This document shows, in pieces, positions 1 through 7,351 of a stretch of DNA of 21,682 nucleotides. Numbering within the stretch: the stretch's first letter is position 1; each line of letters opens with the position of its first letter. Location of the stretch: contig CAZTHC010000015.1 of NCBI GenBank assembly GCA_964613425.1, forward strand, positions 1 to 21,682, read 5' to 3'. Position numbers and translations under genes: made by a program. Origin of the DNA: CAZTHC01 sp964613425 (GTDB lineage Bacteria; Bacillota; Clostridia; TANB77; CAG-508). The notes under the pieces are model-generated. The model was not told where the DNA came from and did not search any database. It saw only the letters and a program-made list of their open reading frames with translations.

Positions 1-130
1 TTTTGCCAAGCAAAAGAGTGAAACAAAGAAAAATATATCACCTGCATTTGGTTGCTACATTGCCAAAAACCTCCGTCCCCATTGGCAATGTTGAGCGAAA
101 CAAAGTGAAGTCGAAACATCTCATAGATAA
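1..130. repeat. Left-edge noncoding segment with two inverted repeats
   Basis: No convincing gene is seen upstream of the first CDS. Positions 58-66 (cattgccaa) and 82-90 (ttggcaatg) form a perfect 9-bp inverted repeat around a C-rich 15-base loop. Positions 1-6 and 10-15 (ttttgc / gcaaaa) form a second, small one. The stretch from 93 to about 125 repeats the word gaaacaaag seen near 20 and then reads like a dispersed intergenic repeat (agtgaagtcgaaacatct). The G+C content is higher than in the genes. It could be the end of a REP-like or terminator-bearing spacer of an upstream operon. The role is not known. Confidence 0.45.
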
Positions 131-153
131 ACTATTTATAATAAAGGAATTTT

Positions 154-546
154 ATGAAAGAAATATTAATTATTATTTTTGTAATTGGAATTGTTTTAAC
201 AACAGCATATTTTACGCAAAATTATTTGGTAAAAACAAGTAACGAATTACTAGGTGAATTGGATAACTTAAAGCCAAAAATATTAGAAGCAATTGAAACA
301 GGGGATACAGAAGAAATAGAAGATTTATCTGAAAAAATTACCACAAAATGGGATGAAATAAATAATAAGTGGTCTTTAATAGTAATTCATGAAGAACTGG
401 ATTTAATTGAATTGGCATTAATAGGTGTTGAAGCTGCAATTAGCGTAGATGAATTAGAAGATAGCATACAAGAATTAGAAAAAGCCACCTTTTTAGTTTC
501 TCATATACAAGAAAAGGAAGCTTTTAAATTAAAAAACATATTTTAA
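154..546 (+). CDS. DUF4363-like small membrane-anchored protein
   Basis: The protein has 130 residues. The ATG is preceded by an AAAGGAA ribosome binding site at 143-149. Residues 1-22 form one hydrophobic, signal-anchor-like segment, followed by an outer or soluble part that is almost wholly helical, acidic and rich in Leu/Glu/Ile. This architecture and a W-x(5)-W-like stretch (KWDEINNKW) match the DUF4363 proteins of Clostridia, which are often near sporulation or cell-envelope genes. Their biochemical function is unknown. The gene is convergent with the HD-domain gene, and the two stop codons overlap (544-546 against 543-545). No promoter could be assigned with confidence. Family assignment is by general resemblance and not by a search. 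Confidence 0.65.
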   Translation: MKEILIIIFVIGIVLTTAYFTQNYLVKTSNELLGELDNLKPKILEAIETGDTEEIEDLSEKITTKWDEINNKWSLIVIHEELDLIELALIGVEAAISVDELEDSIQELEKATFLVSHIQEKEAFKLKNIF

Positions 547-1056
547 ATTTTAAAAATTAATAAACTTAAAAAAACATAAGAATATCTATATAGTTTTTTA
601 GATTTGATAATACTATTGGCATATTGTAAACTTTCTTTTAAAGCACAGAATTTATCTACTAAAGTAACAACATAGCTTTCAAAATATTTTGGTAATTTTA
701 AAGTAACTGGCCACATATGCTTAATAATAATATCTTCTTCTTTCATATTTAGATTAAATATTTTTTTAGAGTTTTCTAGAGCGATAAAAGGATGTTTAAA
801 TGCATGTAATGATGTATGCTGTTCAGATTTTATTCTCCAGTCGTATAAAAACAAATCATGTAACATTCCGAGCACGACTAACAGAAGTATAGTCTAGTTT
901 TAATTTTTTACAAATTTTATAACTATAGTATGCTACATTGTAACAATGTTCATAACATGATATATCACAGTGTTGTCTGAAATGTTTCATCTTTTGAACG
1001 GTTTGATTTTCTTCTATATCTTTAATAATTAATTTAAATTCTTCAATATTTTCCAT
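543..1056 (-). CDS. HD-domain phosphohydrolase, needs +1 shift at CGG
   Basis: The ATG at 1056 has a GGGAG ribosome binding site 7 bases upstream. The zero frame reads 62 residues, then CGG, then stops three codons later. Skipping the C at 870 gives one protein of 170 residues ending at 543. The joined protein has the HD-superfamily metal-binding pattern: His37 in CYEHCYNVA, then G-M-L-H-D (His66-Asp67) directly after the shift point, then HAFKHP and KHMWP histidines. Small HD hydrolases of Firmicutes have about this length, and a glycine just before LHD is typical. HD proteins hydrolyse phosphate esters; the substrate is unknown. It is the third gene of a minus-strand run asd-dapA-HD, 42 bases after dapA. 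The catalytic HD pair is only made if the shift occurs. The alternative is a pseudogene or a sequencing error. Confidence 0.75.
867..870 (-). other. Putative +1 recoding site CGGA in HD hydrolase (codon 63)
   Basis: On the minus strand the sequence is gct-CGG-A. In the zero frame CGG is codon 63 and is followed by Asn-Val-Thr-stop. Dropping the C gives gct-gga-atg-tta-cat-gat, which is Ala-Gly-Met-Leu-His-Asp, the HD motif. The site is seen directly; that it is recoded in the cell is inference. Confidence 0.7.
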
Positions 1057-1098
1057 TATAGCGCTCCCAAAATATAAATAAATTATAACATATATTTA

Positions 1099-2007
1099 TT
1101 ATTTTTTGTTAATTTTTGAAAAATTTTTAATACCAATTTTGTACAGCTCGTTCTTTAAAATTTCAGTATTATCTTTAGATAGTTCTATTAATGGTAAACG
1201 TGGAATACCACAATTAAAATTTAATAAATTAAGTGCAGCTTTTATTGGTATAGGATTTGTTTCGGAAAATAGAATTTTAACAAGAGGGATAATTTTTAAC
1301 TGTGCTTTGATTGCTGCATTAATGTTATTATCAAAGAAATTTTTTGTAATATTGGTTATTAGTTTTGGAGAAATATTTGAAACAACAGAAATTACACCAA
1401 TTCCGCCAAGACTTAAAATTGGCATTACTTGGTCATCATTACCAGAGTATATGTGTAATCTGTTTTTACATAAAGAACGTATTTCAGCAATTTGAGAAAT
1501 ATTTCCACTTGCTTCTTTTATTGCTATAATGTTTTTTATTTTAGATAACTCCAAACAAGTAGAAGGTAGAATATTTAAGCCAGTTCTGCTAGGAACATTA
1601 TACAAAATAATAGGAAGATTAGTTGAATTTGCAATAGCTTTATAATGTTCAATTAAGCCATCTTGAGTAGTTTTATTATAATATGGTGTAACAGCCAGAA
1701 CACCATCAACACCAACACTTTCACAGTAATTACACATATTGATTACAGATGCAGTACAATTACCACCAACACCTGCAATAACTGGGATTTCCTTTTTAAC
1801 TGTATCTACTACAAATTTAATTGCTAATTTCTTTTCTTGCAAACTCATTGTAGAAGCCTCACCAGTAGTACCACAAACAATAATTGCATCTGTTTTTTCA
1901 GAAATTTGTAATTCTATTAATTTTTTAAATTCTTCAAAATTTATTTTATCCTTAGTAAAAGGTGTAACAATGGCAGTACCACAACCTTTAAAAATTATTT
2001 TTTTCAT
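1099..2007 (-). CDS. dapA: 4-hydroxy-tetrahydrodipicolinate synthase
   Basis: The protein has 302 residues, the usual DapA length. It condenses pyruvate with aspartate semialdehyde in the cytoplasm, the first committed step to diaminopimelate and lysine; the pathway also supplies dipicolinate in spore formers. Visible family residues are the TTGE motif (47-50), the catalytic Tyr136 in LYNVPSRTG and the Schiff-base Lys164 in AIKEASGN. I chose the ATG at 2007, which lies 10 bases behind AAAGG (2022-2018), over the TTG at 2025. It starts 4 bases after the asd stop at 2012, so the two are translationally coupled and the substrate producer (Asd) is made from the same message. There is no frameshift here; its only CGG trinucleotide is out of frame (ggc-gga). 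Confidence 0.95.
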   Translation of the reverse strand: MKKIIFKGCGTAIVTPFTKDKINFEEFKKLIELQISEKTDAIIVCGTTGEASTMSLQEKKLAIKFVVDTVKKEIPVIAGVGGNCTASVINMCNYCESVGVDGVLAVTPYYNKTTQDGLIEHYKAIANSTNLPIILYNVPSRTGLNILPSTCLELSKIKNIIAIKEASGNISQIAEIRSLCKNRLHIYSGNDDQVMPILSLGGIGVISVVSNISPKLITNITKNFFDNNINAAIKAQLKIIPLVKILFSETNPIPIKAALNLLNFNCGIPRLPLIELSKDNTEILKNELYKIGIKNFSKINKK

Positions 2008-2011
2008 TTTT

Positions 2012-3008
2012 TCACAACCTTTCAATTAATTTTTTTAATATTTGAACAGCATTTGTTGCAGCACCTTTGCGAATATTATCTGCAACAACCCATAAGTTTA
2101 ATCCGAGATTTAACACTAAAATCTCTTCTAATTCTACCAACATAAACATTATTTGTATTATTAGCATTTGTAGGTAATGGGTAAATATTTTTAGAAGGGT
2201 CATCTTCTAGAATAATTCCTTCACTTGAACTTAAAATGTTTTTAACATCATCTAAACTAAAATCTTTTTCTAGTTCAATATTAATAGATTCACAATGGCA
2301 ATTTGCAACAGGAACTCTAACTGTAGTTGCTGTAATAGGCAAATTAGGTTTATTTAAAATTTTTCTAGTTTCATTAATCATTTTTTCTTCTTCTTTTGTG
2401 TAACCATTTCCTAAAAATTCATCAATATGAGGTATACAATTATTATAAATTGGATGAGGAAATTTGTTAGGTGGTTCTCCTTCCATAGAATTGTAGAAAT
2501 CATCTAATCCTTTTTGACCTGCTCCGGAAACTGCTTGATATGTAGAATATACAATACGCTTAATTGTAAAAATTTTATCCAATGGGCTTAGAGGAACAAC
2601 TGCCTGAATTGTAGAACAATTAGGATTAGCTATTATACCCTTATGTTCAAAAATAGAATTGGAATTAACTTCTGGAACTACCAAAGGAACATCATAATCC
2701 ATTCTGAAAGCACTACTATTATCAATAACAATGCAACCATTTGAATTAGCAATCGGAGCATATTCTTTTGAAATAGTACCTCCAGCACAGAAAATAGCAA
2801 AATCAAAATTAGAATCAAAGCTTGAAGGAGTTAACTCATTAATAAGATATGAATTATTAAGAAAAGTTATTTTTTTTCCAGCAGATTTTTTAGAGGCAAA
2901 AAAAGAATAATTGGAAATAGGTAGATTAAATTCTTCGAGAACCTTAATAACAGTTCTACCAACAAGACCAGTAGCACCAACAAGTGCAAAATTAATGTTT
3001 TTATTCAT
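2012..3008 (-). CDS. asd: Aspartate-semialdehyde dehydrogenase, needs +1 shift at CGG
   Basis: Asd reduces aspartyl phosphate to aspartate semialdehyde with NADPH, feeding lysine/DAP, threonine and methionine synthesis. The N-terminal GATGLVG nucleotide-binding loop (11-17), catalytic Cys131 in NPNCSTIQ and His238 after RVPV are present. The zero frame reads through codon 301, meets CGG at codon 302 and stops after eight more codons, giving 310 residues with a nonsense tail. Skipping the C at 2105 gives GLNLWVVADNIRKGAATNA, the conserved C-terminal Asd segment, and a 331-residue protein ending at 2012, the normal family length. Start ATG 3008 has AAAGGA about 11 bases upstream. It is the first gene of the asd-dapA-HD operon. 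The catalytic residues precede the shift, but the C-terminal helix that completes the fold follows it. Confidence 0.88.
2102..2105 (-). other. Putative +1 recoding site CGGA in asd (codon 302)
   Basis: On the minus strand the sequence is aaa-tct-CGG-A. Skipping the C reads tct-gga-tta-aac-tta-tgg (Ser-Gly-Leu-Asn-Leu-Trp), which is the conserved Asd C-terminal motif. The zero frame gives an unrelated 8-residue tail. Recoding is inferred; the base pattern is seen. Confidence 0.75.
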
Positions 3009-3096
3009 ATATGTAAGTATCCTTTCTAAAATAAATTAATATATTATATGTTGTTAAAATTATATTGATATTTTTATAAAAAAAGTGCTTTTATAC

Positions 3097-3125
3097 TTGA
3101 CTTGTAAAATTCGATAATATATACT
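3097..3125 (+). promoter_or_regulatory. Probable sigma-A promoter for the glucosaminidase operon
   Basis: TTGACT (3097-3102), a 17-base spacer and TATACT (3120-3125) lie 38 bases upstream of the ATG at 3163, which has an AGAGGAGGAG ribosome binding site at 3148-3157. It sits in the 154-base divergent region between asd and the glucosaminidase gene. A TATAAT-like box for asd is present on the other strand, but no clear -35 goes with it. Confidence 0.6.
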
Positions 3126-3162
3126 TTATTTGTATATTTTTAGCAAAAGAGGAGGAGAAAAA

Positions 3163-5337
3163 ATGTTAGATAAAAATAGCATTTTATCGAAAAACGCATT
3201 AAGTAAAATAATAGCTAGTTTACTAGTATTTATATATATATTTATTTCAATACAACCAGTTTTTGCAATTGCACAAACAAGAACAAGTAATATAGATTCA
3301 ATAGATGAAAATTTATATCCAGGTTATAAAACACTTTTAAAATCTTTACAACAAACACATCCAAATTGGACTTTTACATTATTATATACAGATTTAGATT
3401 GGTCACAAGTATTGAAAAATGAAACAATAGTAAGACACACGAGAAGTTTAGTACAAAACCATACAGGCGAATGGCTATGCACTGTTTGTGGCAATACAAG
3501 ATATGATAATGGTAGCTGGTGTTGTGCATCTGAAAAAGCAGTTGCATATTATATGGATCCAAGAAATTTTTTGACAGAGGAAAATATATTTCAATTTGAA
3601 ACATTATCTTTTTCAAAAGACAATCAAACTATAAATGGAGTAAACAAAATAATAGCTGGAACATTTATGCAGGGAGAAAAAATCAAATACCTAGATAGCG
3701 AAGGAAAAGAACAAATATTAGAAAAATCTTATGCTCAAGTAATAATGGAAGCAGGAGAAAAATATAATGTTAGCCCATATCACTTAGCATCAAGAATTAA
3801 GCAAGAGCAAGGGGCAAGAGGTAGTAGCACTGCAAGTGGAACTGTAGAAAATCATAAAGGATATTATAATATATTTAACATACGAGCAACAGGAAATAGT
3901 AGCTCTGTAATAATAGCAAATGCTTTAAATTATGCAAAGGAAAAGGGATGGGATAATCCTGAAAAGGCAATATTAGGCGGAGCAGAATTTTTAGTTAGAG
4001 GTTACATTGCAAGTGGACAAGATACTTTATATTTACAAAAATTTGATGTAGATAATTCAGATGGTTCTTTATATACTTACCAATATATGCAAAATATAGT
4101 AGCACCATTAAATGAAGGTAAAACAATGTATAAGTCTTATAAAGAATTGGATCTATTAAATGGCAATTTGAATTTTGTTATTCCATTATATAAGAATATG
4201 CCTGCAGAAGTATCTCAATATCCTAAAGATAACACTATTTGTACAGAAAATGTAAAAGTAATAGATACAAATATAAATGTGAGAGCTGGAAACAGTACTG
4301 GTACATCTTCTATAGCAAAAGTAAATAAGGATGATATTTTATTAAGAATTGAGATTTCAGCAAGAAAAGAAAATGGATATTTTTGGGATAAGGTAGTTTT
4401 AAGTAATGGTTCAATAGGATATATTGCACGTTATTTTATAGAAAAAATAAATGATATTACAAATTGTGAGAAAACGGTATTTACTACGACTACCGTAAAT
4501 GTAAGAAATGGTCCTGGAACAGAGAACACTACTGTTATAACAACAATTTCAGCAGGACAGAGTGTTACAGTTATAGAGGACAAAGGTTATAATAAGACAG
4601 ATGGTTTATGGCAAAGAGTAAGGTTAGCAGATGGAAGACAAGGATATATGAATTCTAAATACTTAAGTGAAAGTAGTTTGGAAAATAGAGAACAGGTAAT
4701 AGTAATAGCTAACGGAAGCTTAAATGTTAGAAGTGCTCCTAATGGATCATGGTTATCTTCAGTACCACAAGGAACAACAATAACGAGATTAGAAAAAGGA
4801 ATAGAAATTATAGCTGGTTATTGCTGGGATAAAGTTATAACACCAGATGGAGTTGAAGGTTATGTGGCAACAGATTATTTGAAAATAGTTTCAGAAGAGA
4901 AGCCAGAGCAAAAGCCGGAAGAAAAGCCAGTAGAGAAAGAGCAAGTCGATTTTAAATTAGAAGAAACAAAAAAACAAATAATAATGGAACCTAATACTAC
5001 ATTAGAAGATATTAAAAATAAAACAACAGGAAAAACAATAACAGCAGTAGATAAAAGTGGAAAATTAGTGGCTAATACGGTAAGCCTTGGAACTGGTTCA
5101 AAAGTTACAATAGATAAAACAAGTTATACAATAATTAAAAAAGGTGACTTAAATGGAGACGGACTAGTAGATGTAATAGATTTAGCTTTAATAAAGAGAC
5201 ATTTATTAAAAACAAACCTTTTAAAAGATGTATATTTAATTTCTGGTATATTACAAAAAAATAAAACAGAAATAGATGTAATAGATTTGGCATTGATGCA
5301 AAGACAATTATTAAAAACTCAAAAGATTAGTTTATAG
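3163..5337 (+). CDS. Secreted SH3b/dockerin endo-beta-N-acetylglucosaminidase
   Basis: The protein has 724 residues. The start was chosen at ATG 3163 behind AGAGGAGGAG. A long signal peptide ends near FAIAQT (about residue 42). A segment with CxxC and CC cysteines (LCTVCG, WCCAS) is followed by AYYMDPRNFL, then a GH73-type glucosaminidase domain at about 195-330 with candidate catalytic Glu215 in ASRIKQEQG. Three bacterial SH3 domains follow at about 362-432, 436-505 and 510-576, each with an N-x-N/L-N-V-R motif. Next come a Pro/Glu/Lys linker and, from residue 661, a dockerin-like pair of repeats (GDLNGDGLVDVIDLAL and a weaker EIDVIDLALMQRQLL). The likely role is cleavage of peptidoglycan glycan strands at the cell surface, with attachment by SH3b or dockerin. 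It forms an operon with the next gene, 9 bases away. It could act in growth, separation or sporulation. Confidence 0.87.
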   Translation: MLDKNSILSKNALSKIIASLLVFIYIFISIQPVFAIAQTRTSNIDSIDENLYPGYKTLLKSLQQTHPNWTFTLLYTDLDWSQVLKNETIVRHTRSLVQNHTGEWLCTVCGNTRYDNGSWCCASEKAVAYYMDPRNFLTEENIFQFETLSFSKDNQTINGVNKIIAGTFMQGEKIKYLDSEGKEQILEKSYAQVIMEAGEKYNVSPYHLASRIKQEQGARGSSTASGTVENHKGYYNIFNIRATGNSSSVIIANALNYAKEKGWDNPEKAILGGAEFLVRGYIASGQDTLYLQKFDVDNSDGSLYTYQYMQNIVAPLNEGKTMYKSYKELDLLNGNLNFVIPLYKNMPAEVSQYPKDNTICTENVKVIDTNINVRAGNSTGTSSIAKVNKDDILLRIEISARKENGYFWDKVVLSNGSIGYIARYFIEKINDITNCEKTVFTTTTVNVRNGPGTENTTVITTISAGQSVTVIEDKGYNKTDGLWQRVRLADGRQGYMNSKYLSESSLENREQVIVIANGSLNVRSAPNGSWLSSVPQGTTITRLEKGIEIIAGYCWDKVITPDGVEGYVATDYLKIVSEEKPEQKPEEKPVEKEQVDFKLEETKKQIIMEPNTTLEDIKNKTTGKTITAVDKSGKLVANTVSLGTGSKVTIDKTSYTIIKKGDLNGDGLVDVIDLALIKRHLLKTNLLKDVYLISGILQKNKTEIDVIDLALMQRQLLKTQKISL

Positions 5338-5346
5338 GAGGTTCTT

Positions 5347-7231
5347 ATGAAAAAGAATTTAAAAATTTTATTATCTTTAATTATTATGTTTGCATTTTTT
5401 ATACTAATAAGCAATGTGTATGCGGCGAGTGCAAGTATAAGCACATCATCTACAAGTATAAAAAAAGGAGAAACTGCAAATATTACAGTAGCAGTTCAAA
5501 GTGCAGAAGCATGGAACTTAAGTGTTAGCAAAAGTGGAGGAAGTTTATCTGGAAATACAGCTTCAGCAGAATCAGCAGGACATGAGGTATCACAAACAGT
5601 AATAACTAATACATTTACTTCAGAAAAAGAAGGAACATATACAATAACGTTATCTGGACAAATAACAGGAAATGACTTACAGGCAATTAATGTTTCAAAA
5701 TCTATTACAATTGCAGTAACTAATCCTACTCCAGAAACACCACCAGCAACNNNNNNNNNNNNNNNNNNNNNNNNNNNNNNNNNNNNNNNNNNNNNNNNNN
5801 NNNNNNNNNNNNNNNNNNNNNNNNNNNNNNNNNNNNNNNNNNNNNNNNNNAACACCACCAGCAACGGACCCGGAACCAGTAACACCGCCATCAACTGACC
5901 CAGAACCACAAACACCACCAGCCGAACCAACAAAATCTAGTGATGCGGATTTAAGAAATTTAGGAATAGAACCAAATGATTTCAGAGGATTTACAGCTAA
6001 TCAAACAATATATGATTTTACAGTACCAAAGAATGTAGATACTGTTAAAGTGTATGCATATGCTTCAAGTGATAAAGCAACTATAGAGGGTGTAGGTAAT
6101 AAAGCATTAGAGATTGGGAAAAACGTTCTAGAAGTTACAGTAACAGCAGAAGATGGAACTAAAAAAGTATACACAATGAATATAACTAGAACAGAAAAAG
6201 AAGAAGAGAAATCTACTAATTCAAAGTTACGTTCAGTTACAATAACACCAACAGGTTTAACACCAGATTTTGATAAAGATAAAAATGAGTATACATTAAA
6301 AGTAGGAAATGATATAGAAGAAATAAAAATTTCTGCAACTAAAGATGATAATAAATCTAAATATGAGGTTATAGGAAATACATCTTTAAAAGAAGGCGAA
6401 AATGAGGTTAAAATTGTTGTAACAGCAGAAGATGGATCAACTAATACATATATAATAAAAGTTACGAGAGAGCCTAAAGAAGTATTTGGGTTAAAAGAAT
6501 TATCTTTACTAGGTATTACAAAAGAAAGAAAAAATATTGAAATGTATTTATCACCAGACTTTAAAGCAGATGTTACAGAATACATTTGCAAATTACAAGA
6601 AAATGTAGCAAACGTTTCTGTTACATCTATTGCAAGTAAAGAAGATGCAAATGTAGAAATTTTAGGAGATAAAGAATTAGAAATAGGCGAAAATACTATA
6701 ACTATTATTGTAAAATCAGCAGATGGAAAAGAAACAAAAACATATCAAATAGTTATTACAAATCCATCAGTAGAGGAAACTTTAACAACAGGAATTACAA
6801 ATAGTATTACTAATGGCGAATCTGATAATGATGATATGAAAAAAGTAATTTATATAGTTTGTGTAGTTCTTATAGCTTTAATGGGTATTACATATGCAGT
6901 TATAGAATACAGACATAGAAAAAATAGGAAAAGTGGAAAAGAAGAAATAGATTATGATTATGATTTTGTAGAAGATTACGTAAATAAAAATCCAGAATCT
7001 GTTAGCGAAGTAAACAAATTTAGTAAAGCATTTTTAGAAGGACTTGAAAAAGATAAACTTACTGAAGATAAATATAATGTAGAAGAACAAGAAGATGATG
7101 ATGAAAGTGATGAATTTACATATAAACCGGATAACTCATTTGAAGATGATAATAGTTTTGATGATTATGAGAATGATGAAGATGATGACAATTCACATAG
7201 AGGAAGAAAAACAGGAAGAAGATTTAAATAA
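5347..7231 (+). CDS. Cadherin-like repeat surface protein, membrane anchored (gap inside)
   Basis: The ATG lies behind taggagg, 9 bases after the glucosaminidase stop. A signal peptide (cleavage near VYAASA) is followed by an Ig/cohesin-like domain (KGETANITVAVQSAEAWNL) and a Thr-Pro-Pro / Asp-Pro-Glu-Pro linker interrupted by 100 N. After the gap the correct frame starts at 5852 (aca-cca-cca-gca) and runs to 7231, so the N run does not keep the true length. Then come three cadherin-like beta-sandwich units at about nt 5940-6195, 6210-6475 and 6480-6770, each ending in an ExGxNxxxITVxAxDGxxxxYxI-type pattern. One transmembrane helix (nt about 6838-6903) is followed by basic residues and a long, very acidic cytoplasmic tail ending in a basic RGRKTGRRFK. 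It probably works with the co-transcribed glucosaminidase as an envelope protein; the function is otherwise unknown. Confidence 0.8.
5751..5850. other. Assembly gap (100 N) in a Pro-rich repeat linker
   Basis: The same word (aacaccaccagcaac) ends the sequence left of the gap, apart from its first base context, and begins the sequence right of it. That is what a collapsed tandem repeat looks like to an assembler. The frame before (starting 5347) and after (5852) the gap differ, so 100 is an arbitrary length. Confidence 0.95.
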
Positions 7232-7240
7232 GAGTTAATA

Positions 7241-7274
7241 AAAAATAGAGTGTATTAATATACACTCTATTTTT
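7241..7274. terminator. Strong bidirectional rho-independent terminator
   Basis: A perfect 15-bp stem, 7241-7255 (aaaaatagagtgtat) with 7260-7274, has a 4-base loop (taat). It has A-runs on one side and T-runs on the other, so it can stop transcription from both sides. It lies 10 bases after the cadherin-like gene and downstream of the convergent U32 gene. Confidence 0.9.
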
Positions 7275-7294
7275 GTATAAATTGTGGTTATATT

Positions 7295-7317
7295 GTAGGG
7301 GCGTATTGTATACGCCC
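7295..7317 (+). repeat. GTAGGGGCG-type hairpin repeat, family A copy 1
   Basis: The sequence begins gtaggggcgtat, then tgt, then atacgccc, and makes an 8-bp stem (gggcgtat/atacgccc). An identical 23-base copy lies at 20430-20452, and the stem alone recurs at 16992-17010 with a different loop. It is a REP-like intergenic element. Confidence 0.8.
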
Positions 7318-7351
7318 AAAAATGAAATATATTGCAAACAATTTGTTCAAA

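Noticed and set aside
132..145. TATAAT at 137-142 as a promoter for the first gene
   Set aside because: It lies so close to the ATG at 154 that the transcript would start within or after the ribosome binding site.
1106..2029. Two plus-strand open frames opposite dapA
   Set aside because: Both are antisense to a clear dapA gene with all catalytic residues. No promoter or ribosome binding site was seen.
5496..5933. Long minus-strand open frame opposite the cadherin-like gene
   Set aside because: It runs through the N gap, lacks a ribosome binding site and is a shadow of the repeat-rich plus-strand gene.
6001..6591. 196-codon minus-strand open frame
   Set aside because: It is the reverse of the cadherin-like repeats, Ser/Val-rich without a recognisable family, and has no ribosome binding site.
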